The notes below the pieces were generated by a model, which saw only the letters and a program-made list of their open reading frames with translations, was not told the DNA's origin and searched no databases. Positions 6,548 through 15,348 of a stretch of DNA of 64,000 bases are shown piece after piece. Within the stretch, counting starts at the first letter, position 1. Every line of letters starts with the position of its first letter. The position numbers and the translations under genes are program-made. The DNA is from Faucicola osloensis_D (GTDB taxonomy: Bacteria > Pseudomonadota > Gammaproteobacteria > Pseudomonadales > Moraxellaceae): NCBI GenBank assembly GCA_020041925.1, contig CP083409.1, one strand, 5' to 3'.

Positions 6548-7774
6548 ATGAACATTCAAAACCCAACTGAAGTAAAAGACTTCAAGCAATACCCAGATGC
6601 CAGCGGACATTTTGGCATTCATGGGGGACGCTTTGTCTCTGAAACCCTGATGGCGGCATTAGAACAACTTGAGAATATCTACAATACTGCCAAAGCTGAC
6701 CCCGAATTTTGGAAAGCTTTTCAAGAAGACTTGGTCAATTATGTTGGCAGACCAACGCCACTTTATCATGCCAAGCGCCTAAGTGATGATATCGGTGGCG
6801 CGCAGATTTATCTTAAACGTGAAGATTTAAACCACACAGGCGCTCACAAAGTCAACAACACCATCGGTCAAGCGTTGCTTGCCAAAATGGTCGGCAAAAA
6901 ACGCATCATTGCCGAGACAGGCGCAGGGCAACATGGCGTAGCAACTGCCACCATCGCGGCGCGTCTAGGCTTAGAGTGCGTGGTGTATATGGGCGCAGAT
7001 GATGTCGAACGCCAAGCCATGAACGTGTATCGTATGCGTTTGCTTGGGGCAACAGTGGTACCTGTCACCTCGGGCACTCGCACGCTCAAAGACGCCATGA
7101 ACGAAGCCATGCGTGACTGGGTCACCAATGTCGATAGCACTTATTATGTGATTGGCACTGTCGCAGGTCCGCACCCATACCCCATGCTGGTGCGTGACTT
7201 TCAAGCTATTATCGGCAAAGAAGCCAAACTACAACATTACCAAAAAACAGGCAAACTGCCCGATGCGTTGGTCGCTTGTGTCGGTGGCGGTAGTAATGCC
7301 ATCGGACTGTTTTATGACTTTTTAAATGATAAAGACGTCAAAATGTATGGCATCGAAGCCGGCGGCGATGGGGTCGAGACAGGCAACCATGCTGCACCGC
7401 TTACCGTCGGTCGAGTGGGCGTATTACATGGCAACCGCACGTATTTGATGGCGGATGATGATGGGCAGATTTTGGGCACCCATTCTATTTCAGCAGGGCT
7501 TGATTACCCTGGCGTGGGTCCTGAGCATAGTTTCTTAAAGGATATCGACCGTGTGCAATATGTACCTTGTACCGATGAAGAAGCGATGGTTGGCTTTCGT
7601 GAATGCACCCAAAAAGAAGGGATTATTCCTGCACTAGAAAGCTCGCACGCCATTGCGTATGCGTTGAAACTTGCCAAAACCATGAGCAAAGACCAGTCGA
7701 TTATTGTTAATCTGTCGGGTCGTGGAGATAAGGATTTGCATACCGTCATGAAACGTGAAGGGATTGAGATTTGA
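6548..7774 (+). CDS. trpB: Tryptophan synthase beta chain
   Basis: TrpB joins indole and serine to make tryptophan with PLP. The 408-residue protein has the family length. The Schiff-base lysine is K101 in HTGAHKVNN, the phosphate-binding loop is GGGSN at 246-250, and AETGAGQHG is at 122-130. The N-terminal GRFVSETLM is typical. A good ribosome site (AAAGGA) precedes the ATG. Its usual partner trpA is 719 bp downstream, behind an inserted membrane-protein gene, so the alpha and beta subunits are not translationally coupled as they usually are. Confidence 0.98.
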   Translation: MNIQNPTEVKDFKQYPDASGHFGIHGGRFVSETLMAALEQLENIYNTAKADPEFWKAFQEDLVNYVGRPTPLYHAKRLSDDIGGAQIYLKREDLNHTGAHKVNNTIGQALLAKMVGKKRIIAETGAGQHGVATATIAARLGLECVVYMGADDVERQAMNVYRMRLLGATVVPVTSGTRTLKDAMNEAMRDWVTNVDSTYYVIGTVAGPHPYPMLVRDFQAIIGKEAKLQHYQKTGKLPDALVACVGGGSNAIGLFYDFLNDKDVKMYGIEAGGDGVETGNHAAPLTVGRVGVLHGNRTYLMADDDGQILGTHSISAGLDYPGVGPEHSFLKDIDRVQYVPCTDEEAMVGFRECTQKEGIIPALESSHAIAYALKLAKTMSKDQSIIVNLSGRGDKDLHTVMKREGIEI

Positions 7775-7864
7775 TTGATAATCTGCTCAATTGGAATGGA
7801 TTAAATTCACTATGTTTTACATTTATAGTTATGAGAGATACAGTTTAGCGAATTAATGGGGATG

Positions 7865-8455
7865 ATGACAAATAATACTGAAATGCAACTGCCAACTAAT
7901 AGCTACAAAATAATTTATTATTTGTACATGGCTTTTGCTTTTTACTTTCTAATCGGTATTTATGCCAATTTTCACGAAGGTATTTGGGAGATTTTATACC
8001 AACTTAGTTTTAGTATGGTTTTTCTTTCAATAATGCCAGCTAGCTATTTTATATTTCAAAAAATGCGACAAGGGAATGATAGTGTTTTAGCCGATATTAG
8101 AAGTGGCATTCTGGTCATCATATTTTTAGCAATTATATTATTTCTTGGTTCATTTGAATTTAAACAGAGCTTTTATGCTGTTTTTGAGCCCACCAAAACA
8201 GCGATTGCTGATGAATACACAACCCAAATAAAAGACTATCGTGGGACGAAACAGTATTATTTGTTTTTTGATGATAAAGAAAATCCAAGCTCTTGCGATA
8301 GTCATATACAAAAGTGCAAATATCAATATAAAGTGAGAATCAATAGTGGCACTTATCAACAGATAAACAATAAACAGCAAATGGCAAAAAACAATCCTTT
8401 GAAAATATTCTATAAGCCGAAAGCTGAGATTTTAATGAAATGGAAAGCTATTTAA
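7865..8455 (+). CDS. Uncharacterised three-helix membrane protein between trpB and trpA
   Basis: I do not recognise this family. Three hydrophobic segments in the first half (IIYYLYMAFAFYFLIGIY; LSFSMVFLSIMPASYFIF; GILVIIFLAIILFLGSF) are followed by a soluble domain of about 85 residues. That domain has two cysteines (SSCDSHIQKC) and a basic end (KIFYKPKAEILMKW). In-frame ATG codons occur at 7856, 7862 and 7865. I chose 7865, which gives about 196 residues, because of the TGGGG just upstream; the start is uncertain. The gene is strongly AT-rich compared with trpB and trpA and probably entered the operon later. It could be an inner-membrane protein with a disulfide-bonded outer domain. Confidence 0.7.
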   Translation: MTNNTEMQLPTNSYKIIYYLYMAFAFYFLIGIYANFHEGIWEILYQLSFSMVFLSIMPASYFIFQKMRQGNDSVLADIRSGILVIIFLAIILFLGSFEFKQSFYAVFEPTKTAIADEYTTQIKDYRGTKQYYLFFDDKENPSSCDSHIQKCKYQYKVRINSGTYQQINNKQQMAKNNPLKIFYKPKAEILMKWKAI

Positions 8456-8492
8456 ACTTCCCAATAAATTTACGCTAATATTAGGAAAACCT

Positions 8493-9311
8493 ATGACCCG
8501 AATTGAAACCACCTTTAACACATTGCGAGAGCAAAACAAAAAAGCTTTAATTCCTTATGTGATGGCAGGTGACCCAAACCCAACTGTTACCGTCAGCTTA
8601 CTGCATGAACTTGTTGACCACGGCGCAGACGTCATCGAAGTTGGCTTGCCATTTTCTGACCCCATGGCAGACGGTGAGACTATCGCGCTAGCAGGCGAGC
8701 GCGCGTTAGCAGGCGGCACCAGTACTCGCCAAGCGATTGAGATGGTAAAAGCGTTTCGTAAAACCAACACCACCACGCCAGTGCTAGTCATGGGCTATCT
8801 AAATCCGATTGAAATCATCGGTTATGACAAGTTTATCAGCCTTTGTCAAGATGCCGGGATTGACGGTGTTTTGATGGTCGATTTACCGCCGCAAGAAGCG
8901 GGCGATTTTACCCAAAAACTTGCCAATTCCGCGATGAACGAAATCTTTTTACTTGCGCCAACCACCTTGCCAGAACGCCGTGAACAAGTGTTAAAACATG
9001 GCGGTGGTTTTATCTATTATGTATCGGTCAAAGGCGTAACAGGCTCAAAAGCATTGGATGCCCAAGATGTGGGCGAACACGTCCAAGCGATTAAAGCACA
9101 AACTGCCTTGCCTGTGTGTGTCGGTTTTGGTATTCGTGATGGTGCATCGGCAAAAGCAGTCGGACAATATGCGGATGGCGTGATTGTCGGTAGTGAACTG
9201 GTGAAAAACTTTGCGGATGTAGGCAATGATGAACAAAAAATCGCCCATGCCAAAAAAGCTATCTTAGATAAAATGGATGAGCTAAGACAGGCGATTGACA
9301 GTCTTGAGTGA
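8493..9311 (+). CDS. trpA: Tryptophan synthase alpha chain
   Basis: TrpA cleaves indole-3-glycerol phosphate to indole and glyceraldehyde 3-phosphate and passes indole to TrpB. The 272-residue TIM barrel has catalytic E49 and D60 (DVIEVGLPFSDPMADG), the same numbers as in Salmonella/E. coli TrpA. The phosphate-binding ends are GFIYYVSVKGVTG and VCVGFGI. Ribosome site TTAGGA is 6 bases before the ATG. It follows the inserted membrane-protein gene by 37 bp, which suggests that transcription passes through the insertion. Confidence 0.97.
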   Translation: MTRIETTFNTLREQNKKALIPYVMAGDPNPTVTVSLLHELVDHGADVIEVGLPFSDPMADGETIALAGERALAGGTSTRQAIEMVKAFRKTNTTTPVLVMGYLNPIEIIGYDKFISLCQDAGIDGVLMVDLPPQEAGDFTQKLANSAMNEIFLLAPTTLPERREQVLKHGGGFIYYVSVKGVTGSKALDAQDVGEHVQAIKAQTALPVCVGFGIRDGASAKAVGQYADGVIVGSELVKNFADVGNDEQKIAHAKKAILDKMDELRQAIDSLE

Positions 9312-9458
9312 TAGAATGGTTGAGGTATTTGAGGTTAATCATTTCATTTATTGCTAAAATCAGTTAGCATACGCATTATAAAATGAGTTTGTACTTGTAC
9401 ACTCAAACAACTACTATTCAATGGCACTCTTAAATTGCACTGTTAATAGGGATTTATT

Positions 9459-10364
9459 ATGAGCACTGATATGAAGCCTCAACCGATGGGACAGACACTG
9501 GAAGAAACTTGGTTAAAACGCCCATTACCCACCATCAAGCCGCGTGCCAAGCAAATATTGACGGCGGTTGAGACCGAACCATCGACTCAATGTCCCAACT
9601 GTAATTCAATCATCACCAATACGGCGCTGATTTTCAATAATTATGTCTGCCCATCATGTGATGAACATCTTAGCATGACCGCACGCACACGTCTGAACTG
9701 GTTTTTTGACCAAGTCGATGACGAGCTGGGGCAGCAATACCAAGCAGGCAATCCCTTAGACTTTGTCGATAGCAAGCCTTACCCAACCCGGATGAGTGAA
9801 GCGCAAGCCAAGACGGGCGAAACCGAAGCGTTTATCGTCATGAAAGGCAAACTTCAGCGGCTACCCGTGGTGGCTTGTGCGTTTGATTTTGCTTTTATGG
9901 GGGGCTCAATGGGCTCTGTGGTAGGCGATCGATTTGTGCTGGCTGCCGAGACAGCGCTCAAAGAACAAATCCCACTGGTGTGTTTTGCCGCATCGGGTGG
10001 CGCCCGTATGCAAGAGGGCTTGTTATCACTCATGCAGATGGCGCGTACTGCCGCAGCGATTGAGAAACTCAAACACGCCAATATTCCTTATATTGTGGTA
10101 CTGACCAATCCTGTGTATGGCGGTGTGACCGCAAGCTTGGCTATGCTTGGCGATATCCATTTGGCGGAGCCCAAAGCCATGATTGGTTTTGCGGGCAAAC
10201 GAGTGATTGAACAAACCGTTCGCGAGGTGCTGGGCGAGCCCTTCCAGCGCGCTGAGTTTTTGGTAGAGCATGGTGTGGTCGATCAAGTCGTCCATCGTTT
10301 ACAAATGAAAGAAACGATTCATCGCTTACTCAAAAAAATGACCTATTTTCGTCAGGCTCACTAA
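9459..10364 (+). CDS. accD: Acetyl-CoA carboxylase carboxyltransferase subunit beta
   Basis: AccD forms, with AccA, the carboxyltransferase that makes malonyl-CoA for fatty acid synthesis. The 301-residue protein has the N-terminal zinc ribbon C45-x2-C48 ... C64-x2-C67, then the crotonase-like core with FMGGSMGSVVGDRF, AASGGARMQEG and NPVYGGVTASLAMLGD. It starts at ATG after GGGAT and is 147 bp past trpA. The trpA-accD-folC order is common in gammaproteobacteria. Confidence 0.97.
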   Translation: MSTDMKPQPMGQTLEETWLKRPLPTIKPRAKQILTAVETEPSTQCPNCNSIITNTALIFNNYVCPSCDEHLSMTARTRLNWFFDQVDDELGQQYQAGNPLDFVDSKPYPTRMSEAQAKTGETEAFIVMKGKLQRLPVVACAFDFAFMGGSMGSVVGDRFVLAAETALKEQIPLVCFAASGGARMQEGLLSLMQMARTAAAIEKLKHANIPYIVVLTNPVYGGVTASLAMLGDIHLAEPKAMIGFAGKRVIEQTVREVLGEPFQRAEFLVEHGVVDQVVHRLQMKETIHRLLKKMTYFRQAH

Positions 10365-10388
10365 TTCATTATTATCACGGTTTTATCC

Positions 10389-11738
10389 ATGCAACAGTCA
10401 AGCTTACCACCCGCACTCTCACCATCCCCATTGCCGCCTAGCGTTTTAAGCTCGTTAACCGAGTGGCTAAACTACATGCAGGGCATCCATGTGTCTGCGA
10501 TTGATATGGGGCTTGAGCGGGTGATACCCGTATTTCAAGCATTGGGTATAAAGCAAACCGATGCCTTTGTGTTTACCGTGGCAGGCACCAATGGCAAAGG
10601 TTCAACCACCGCCACTATTGCCGAGATTTGTCAACAAGCAGGCTATAAAACCGCTTTATATCAATCGCCGCATTTACTGGTGTTTAATGAGCGTGTCAGA
10701 ATCAATGGAGAAATGGTCGATGACCAAACTTTGATTGATGCGTTTGCCAAAATTGAGCAGGCGAGAGTGGATTGTGGGTTGACGCTGTCATTTTTTGAAA
10801 TGACGACGCTTGCCGCGTTTTTAATTTTTGCCCAAAACCACTGTGATGTATGGGTATTGGAGGTGGGTTTAGGCGGTCGCCTCGATGTCGTCAATGTCAT
10901 CGAGCCAAACCTTGCGGTGATTACCAATGTGGGTATCGACCATGTCGAATGGCTGGGCGACACCCGTGAAAAAATCGCCACAGAAAAAGCCGGTATTTTG
11001 CGTGATAACCTGACATTGGTGTATGGCGAAAGGGATATGCCATCGACCATTCCGCCTTTGGTTGCACAGCACCATGCCCATTTACTACAGTATGGCAAAG
11101 ATTATGGCTATCGCCATACTGACGGTGCAATGACATGGCAATATAGCAATAGCGCGGTGACTTTATCGTTGCCTATGCCCAATTTGTCTTTGCACAATAC
11201 CGCAACGGCTATCACCGCCCTCCTAGCCAGCCCATTGACCATAACCCAAGACCACATCCAAGCTGCGTTACCAAAGGTAAAATTGGCAGGGCGTTTTGAC
11301 AGCAGAGGGATGTCAGCTCGTCAATGGGTGTTTGACGTTGCCCACAATGAGCATGGGATGCAGTTTTTGCTCAAGCAGTTGACACCGCATGTACATGCTT
11401 ACCAACGCCAGCATCCAACCGCCAAATTGCATTTGGTGATATCCATGCTCGCTGATAAAGACATCGAGCCTGTACTCGCGCAGCTACAGCAATTCTCCCA
11501 GACGGTGATGCCGATTGACAGTGTTCACAGCGGCGTTATCTCTCACCCTAGAGCCAGTAGTCAAGAACGCTTAACTGAGCTGTTACCACGCTATTTTAAT
11601 TCTGTGTCTATTTTTGAGGATTTGAATTTAGCGACCCAATCGGTGATTGACGACAGCCAAGATAATGACCTGATTTTGGTGTGTGGTTCTTTTTATACCA
11701 TCAGCGGTGTACTGACCAGCCAATCACTCAGTGAATAA
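10389..11738 (+). CDS. folC: Bifunctional folylpolyglutamate synthase/dihydrofolate synthase
   Basis: FolC adds glutamate to dihydropteroate and to folates. The 449-residue Mur-ligase-fold protein has the P-loop V-A-G-T-N-G-K70-G-S-T and the ligase motifs YQSPHL, EVGLGGRLDVVN (Mg/ATP) and TNVGIDHVEWLG. The C-terminal domain has FDVAHNEHG and ends LVCGSFYTISGV. The N-terminus has an extra proline/serine-rich stretch of about 20 residues. It is 24 bp after accD and probably cotranscribed. Confidence 0.96.
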   Translation: MQQSSLPPALSPSPLPPSVLSSLTEWLNYMQGIHVSAIDMGLERVIPVFQALGIKQTDAFVFTVAGTNGKGSTTATIAEICQQAGYKTALYQSPHLLVFNERVRINGEMVDDQTLIDAFAKIEQARVDCGLTLSFFEMTTLAAFLIFAQNHCDVWVLEVGLGGRLDVVNVIEPNLAVITNVGIDHVEWLGDTREKIATEKAGILRDNLTLVYGERDMPSTIPPLVAQHHAHLLQYGKDYGYRHTDGAMTWQYSNSAVTLSLPMPNLSLHNTATAITALLASPLTITQDHIQAALPKVKLAGRFDSRGMSARQWVFDVAHNEHGMQFLLKQLTPHVHAYQRQHPTAKLHLVISMLADKDIEPVLAQLQQFSQTVMPIDSVHSGVISHPRASSQERLTELLPRYFNSVSIFEDLNLATQSVIDDSQDNDLILVCGSFYTISGVLTSQSLSE

Positions 11739-11900
11739 CGAATTTGTGCGTCAAATGATTTTACTTTTCAAAATTTTCAGTTAATATCTCAATAATGGTG
11801 AAAACTGCTAACGCGAATTTTGCTATGATTAGTCAAAATTCGTTGATTTTTATAGGTTGAAAAAATCATTTATCAAGACACATAAACTAGGGTAATTGGC

Positions 11901-13235
11901 ATGAAATTTTCTAAGCAAGCATTATTGGGTACAACGGTATTGTTAGGCGGTAGCGTGTTGTTATATGCCACTATGCACCAAGTCTTGAATGCGCCTGCCA
12001 AACCTGCAGCCAATAGCCAACAAGTTATCGCTAAACCCACGACAGATAAACAAACAGCAATCAGCAACGAGCCACTCACCGCCGATGTCGCAACCGAAAA
12101 AAATTTACTGGCGCAAAAACAAAAAGAACGGGAGCAACGGGTCGCTGCGCAAGAACAACAAGCCCAGCAATACATGACCGAACAACAGCGAATTGAAGCC
12201 GAAGCTTTAGCTCGTAGCCGTGCTGAAAATCAACTGTATGCCAACAAAAATGCCGCCAATACCAATTCGGTGGTTGCCAGCTCAGTGACCGCGATTACCC
12301 AACCTGTGGTAAAGCCCCGACCCGTTGACACGGTCGCCGCGCCACCACAAACGCAAGCTGCAGTACCCAATAGCGTACAAAATACTGCACAGACCCAAAG
12401 CGCTGCAAAAACTAAAGAACAAGTAGCTACGCCAAAGCCCACAGTGACAGCACCCGTCGTCGCACAGCCGCAGCCCGCGGCAAAAACCATCCCTAACAAT
12501 CCTGGTACCTATCAGGTTAAGGCAGGCGAGGGGTTGATAGGGTTGTCACGTCGCTACAATGTGCCAGTCGACGTATTGGCAAGCGTCAATAATCTCAACA
12601 CCACCAGCAGCTTACGTGTCGGGCAAACTATCACCATCCCGACTGCGGCACAAGTCAACCGTATTACCCAGCAAGCCCAAGCGCAAGAGCAACAACGTCA
12701 AAATGAGCTTGCTCGCAAAAAGCAAGAAGCTGAACAAAAAAAGCAACAGGCGCTACTGCAGCAGCAGCAAGAAGTCGCCCGTAAAAAACAAGAAGCCGCG
12801 CAAAAAGAGCAGCAAAAACAGCAAGAAATCGCTCGCAAAAAGCAAGAAGCCCAGTTAAAAGAGCAATTAAAAGAGCAAAAACGTCAACAAGAAATCGCCC
12901 AGAAAAAATTAGAAGCTCAGCAACAAGCCCAGAAAAAACAAGCATTCCAAGCGGCACAAGATAATTTAAGGCAGGCGCGTCAGACGGTGAAACAAACGGA
13001 TGTTAAAGGTACGTTTGGGGTACAAGTTGCATTGGCAACCGACCAAAAAAAAGCCAGTGAAATTACCCAAAAATTACAAGCGGCAGGCTACAAAGTCAAA
13101 ACCACCCAAACGAGTAAAGGGGTACGTATCGTCGTAGGTCCAGAAAAAGGCAAAGTCGCTGCCTTGGCGCTCAAAGACAAGCTCAATAACGATAGCCGTG
13201 TGGATGTTAATAGCGGCTGGGTGCTTTACTGGTAA
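11901..13235 (+). CDS. LysM- and SPOR-domain envelope protein with a long Q/K/E coiled coil
   Basis: This 444-residue protein has a short cytoplasmic N-terminus and one membrane helix (about 7-25). A Q/A/E-rich region and a Pro/Thr/Ala-rich linker reach to about residue 200. A LysM domain (GTYQVKAGEGLIGL...VGQTITIP, 202-247) follows, then a strongly repetitive coiled coil of ARKKQEAxxKxQQ-type units (about 255-360), and a C-terminal SPOR domain (GTFGVQVALATDQKKA...GWVLYW, about 370-444). LysM binds peptidoglycan and SPOR binds denuded glycan at septa. It therefore probably anchors to the wall at division sites. It takes the place usually held by a DedD-like SPOR gene after folC; the LysM addition is unusual. 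Confidence 0.85.
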   Translation: MKFSKQALLGTTVLLGGSVLLYATMHQVLNAPAKPAANSQQVIAKPTTDKQTAISNEPLTADVATEKNLLAQKQKEREQRVAAQEQQAQQYMTEQQRIEAEALARSRAENQLYANKNAANTNSVVASSVTAITQPVVKPRPVDTVAAPPQTQAAVPNSVQNTAQTQSAAKTKEQVATPKPTVTAPVVAQPQPAAKTIPNNPGTYQVKAGEGLIGLSRRYNVPVDVLASVNNLNTTSSLRVGQTITIPTAAQVNRITQQAQAQEQQRQNELARKKQEAEQKKQQALLQQQQEVARKKQEAAQKEQQKQQEIARKKQEAQLKEQLKEQKRQQEIAQKKLEAQQQAQKKQAFQAAQDNLRQARQTVKQTDVKGTFGVQVALATDQKKASEITQKLQAAGYKVKTTQTSKGVRIVVGPEKGKVAALALKDKLNNDSRVDVNSGWVLYW

Positions 13236-13289
13236 GTCTATTTGACCTTTTAAAGCCAAATTATCCAAATAAGGCGAAACCATCCAAAT

Positions 13290-13320
13290 AATGCGACATT
13301 TTGTGTCGCGTTATTTATTT
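13290..13320 (+). terminator. Probable terminator after the LysM-SPOR gene
   Basis: A 9-bp stem (13290-13298 with 13304-13312, G-U included, core GCGACA/TGTCGC) is followed by TATTTATTT. The T-tract is imperfect. Confidence 0.5.
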
Positions 13321-13391
13321 ATGCCCTTGTGAAAATCACCCAATAGGGGAATAATGCTGCCTTGTGGTAGTTATCCTATAGATACGAGTGT

Positions 13392-13913
13392 GTGGTTAGT
13401 GTGACAATTTTTTTAGTATTAGCGTTTGTGGTGTTTATCCTGTTAGTATTTGCCTTTCGTAGTAGTGGTAGTAGCCGTGAAGAGGTTATTAAGCCCGTTC
13501 GGGGAGATGAATTAGCGGTATGGCCTTTTGAGCCGATGCCGATCATGACGCCGACCGAAGTGATATTTTTTAATCGCTTGCAGCAAGCCGTGCCTGAGCT
13601 GATTATTTTTGGGCAAGTACAGTTATCGCGTATTATCATGCCAAATGACGATGACGATACTGACCAAGGTTTTTGGTTCAATCGTATTTGCCGTATGAGT
13701 GTTGACTATGTGCTGGTCGATCAAGACAAGCAAACCGTACTATTGGCAATTGAATTAGACGACTGGACGCACAATACTCGCCGCCGTCAGCAGCAAGATG
13801 AAAAAAAAGACAAAGCGCTGTTGAGTGCAGGCATTTCGATATTACGAATCGATGGGGAAGCCATGCCGGACGCTGCGCTTTTACGCCGCAAAATATTAGC
13901 GGTGCTAGGCTAA
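13392..13913 (+). CDS. DUF2726 domain protein with N-terminal membrane anchor
   Basis: This 173-residue protein starts at GTG. Residues 3-20 are a hydrophobic anchor (VTIFLVLAFVVFILLVFA). The rest is a DUF2726-like, restriction-endonuclease-fold domain: VDYVLVDQDKQTVLLAIELDD, then RRQQQDEKKDKALLSAGI and LRIDGE. The D...ELDD...K set resembles a PD-(D/E)xK nuclease core, but activity is not shown for most members. Its role is unknown. It precedes tRNA-Trp and secE, a place where tuf is found in many gammaproteobacteria. The start is uncertain, since a second GTG lies 3 codons further on. Confidence 0.8.
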   Translation: MVSVTIFLVLAFVVFILLVFAFRSSGSSREEVIKPVRGDELAVWPFEPMPIMTPTEVIFFNRLQQAVPELIIFGQVQLSRIIMPNDDDDTDQGFWFNRICRMSVDYVLVDQDKQTVLLAIELDDWTHNTRRRQQQDEKKDKALLSAGISILRIDGEAMPDAALLRRKILAVLG

Positions 13914-13943
13914 GATTAAAATCGCAAAAAACTGTAGAAAGTG

Positions 13944-13971
13944 TTGCATTCAAAAAAAAACTCGCTATAAT
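13944..13971 (+). promoter_or_regulatory. Sigma-70 promoter of tRNA-Trp (and probably secE)
   Basis: TTGCAT at 13944-13949, a 16-bp spacer, and TATAAT at 13966-13971. The tRNA starts 16 bp after the -10 box. Confidence 0.75.
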
Positions 13972-13986
13972 ACTCAAACTCAACAT

Positions 13987-14062
13987 AGGCGATTAGTTCA
14001 ATTGGTAGAGCGTCGGTCTCCAAAACCGAATGTTGGGGGTTCGAGTCCCTCATCGCCTGCCA
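13987..14062 (+). tRNA. tRNA-Trp (anticodon CCA)
   Basis: A full 76-nt cloverleaf is present: acceptor AGGCGAT (13987-13993) pairs with ATCGCCT (14052-14058), the anticodon loop is CTCCAAA, the T-arm GGTTCGAGTCC is present, and the 3' CCA is encoded. The tRNA-Trp-secE order is common in gammaproteobacteria. Confidence 0.97.
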
Positions 14063-14135
14063 CATTTTAGTTAGTTTAGCGTGTACGCTGTATTCTAATA
14101 ATAAAATACGTTTTAATGATAGACAGGGCAGCCTT

Positions 14136-14603
14136 ATGAAACAAATGCTAGAGAACAAACTAGCAGAGCTCAATGGCAAAAGGATGTCTGGTGAAAAAGT
14201 GGTTGTCCACGAACCTGCTGCTATTGAGATTGCCAAACGACACTCCCCTAAAGATTTTGCCCTGTGGATTTTTGCTTTTGTCGCATTAATCAGCGCAACT
14301 TTAGTTAATCAATATTTACCCGCATATTGGCAACCCGCTAGCAGTTTATGGACGCGCGTGGCTGTTATTGCTGGACTAATCATTGCTGCATTATTGGCAC
14401 TGGCGTTGACCAACCAAGGCAGTGCTTTTAAGACACTGTTGCAAGATTCCCGCGTTGAATTACGCCGTGTGACTTGGCCTAGCAAACAAGAAACCCTTGA
14501 ATACACTTGGCAAGTTGCAGTAGTGGCTGGGATATTAGCTTTTATTGTGTGGTTATTAGATACCGTATTTAGCCAGTTGATTCAATACGTCATTGGTCAA
14601 TAG
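14136..14603 (+). CDS. secE: Preprotein translocase subunit SecE
   Basis: SecE clamps SecY in the SecYEG channel of the inner membrane. The 155-residue protein has two N-terminal helices (about residues 46-63 and 72-90), the conserved amphipathic segment with ELRRVTWPSKQETL (about 108-121), and a last helix (about 125-150). Three-helix SecE is the gammaproteobacterial type. It is 73 bp after tRNA-Trp. A terminator separates it from nusG. Confidence 0.95.
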   Translation: MKQMLENKLAELNGKRMSGEKVVVHEPAAIEIAKRHSPKDFALWIFAFVALISATLVNQYLPAYWQPASSLWTRVAVIAGLIIAALLALALTNQGSAFKTLLQDSRVELRRVTWPSKQETLEYTWQVAVVAGILAFIVWLLDTVFSQLIQYVIGQ

Positions 14604-14631
14604 CAAAAATTTAGCCAAACCCTTTTATTTG

Positions 14632-14652
14632 ACCCACATCTGTGGGTTTTTA
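14632..14652 (+). terminator. Terminator between secE and nusG
   Basis: A 7-bp stem, ACCCACA (14632-14638) with TGTGGGT (14641-14647), has a 2-nt apparent loop (4 nt after the closing pair opens) and is followed by TTTTAT. secE and nusG are usually cotranscribed, so this hairpin probably only partly stops transcription or marks separate units. Confidence 0.65.
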
Positions 14653-14673
14653 TCTATCTAGCAATATCAATAT

Positions 14674-14703
14674 TTTACCTGCATTGCTCATCTTTGGTAT
14701 AGT
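14674..14703 (+). promoter_or_regulatory. Probable nusG promoter
   Basis: TTTACC at 14674-14679, an 18-bp spacer, and TATAGT at 14698-14703 lie directly after the secE terminator and about 40 bp before the nusG start. Confidence 0.5.
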
Positions 14704-14742
14704 AGGCGATGTGTTTAGCAATGAATTAGAGGAAGATTATCC

Positions 14743-15273
14743 ATGCGTTGGTATATCGTACAAGCATTTTCAGGCTTTGAAAAACAAGTGCAGCGTTCAT
14801 TGATTGAACGTATCAATCGCAGCGAATACAAAGAATCGTTTGGTCAAGTACTCGTCCCAACCGAAGAAGTTATCGAAATGCGGGATGGCAAAAAACGCAA
14901 ATCTGAGCGTAAATTCTTCCCAGGTTACGTATTGATTGAAATGGATATGAACGACAACACATGGCACTTAGTTAAAGACTGTCCACGTGTGATGGGTTTT
15001 ATTGGGGGTACGCCAGAAAATCCTGCGCCGATTACCCCAAAAGAAGCCGATACTATTTTAAATCGTTTAAATACCAACGAAAATAAACCGCGTCCAAAAA
15101 CCTTATTTGAGCCAGGTGAAGAAGTATTGGTCATCGATGGTCCGTTTACCGAGTTTAGAGGCTTGGTGGAAAAAGTGGATTACGAAAAATCACGCTTACA
15201 GTTGACCGTCAATGTCTTTAACCGTCCAACACCGGTTGAGTTAGAATTTAAGCAAGTAGAAAAAATTAACTAA
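14743..15273 (+). CDS. nusG: Transcription termination/antitermination factor NusG
   Basis: NusG binds the RNA polymerase clamp, raises processivity and links it to Rho or the ribosome. The 176-residue protein has an N-terminal NGN domain (MRWYIVQAFSGFEKQVQ...FFPGYVLIEMDM...PRVMGFIGG) and a C-terminal KOW domain (PGEEVLVIDGPF..RGLVEKVDY). The length is close to that of E. coli NusG. A strong GAGGAAG ribosome site precedes the ATG. Confidence 0.98.
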   Translation: MRWYIVQAFSGFEKQVQRSLIERINRSEYKESFGQVLVPTEEVIEMRDGKKRKSERKFFPGYVLIEMDMNDNTWHLVKDCPRVMGFIGGTPENPAPITPKEADTILNRLNTNENKPRPKTLFEPGEEVLVIDGPFTEFRGLVEKVDYEKSRLQLTVNVFNRPTPVELEFKQVEKIN

Positions 15274-15348
15274 TTTTTGATAAGTTTGCTTTTTCAGGGG
15301 TTTTTGATCTTAAAATTGTAACTAAGTGCCAAATTTAGCAATTTTTGC

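Noticed and set aside
12664..12957. Repetitive DNA in the LysM-SPOR gene as a possible CRISPR or satellite array
   Set aside because: The repeats are in frame, imperfect, and encode a coiled coil. There are no constant repeats with unique spacers.
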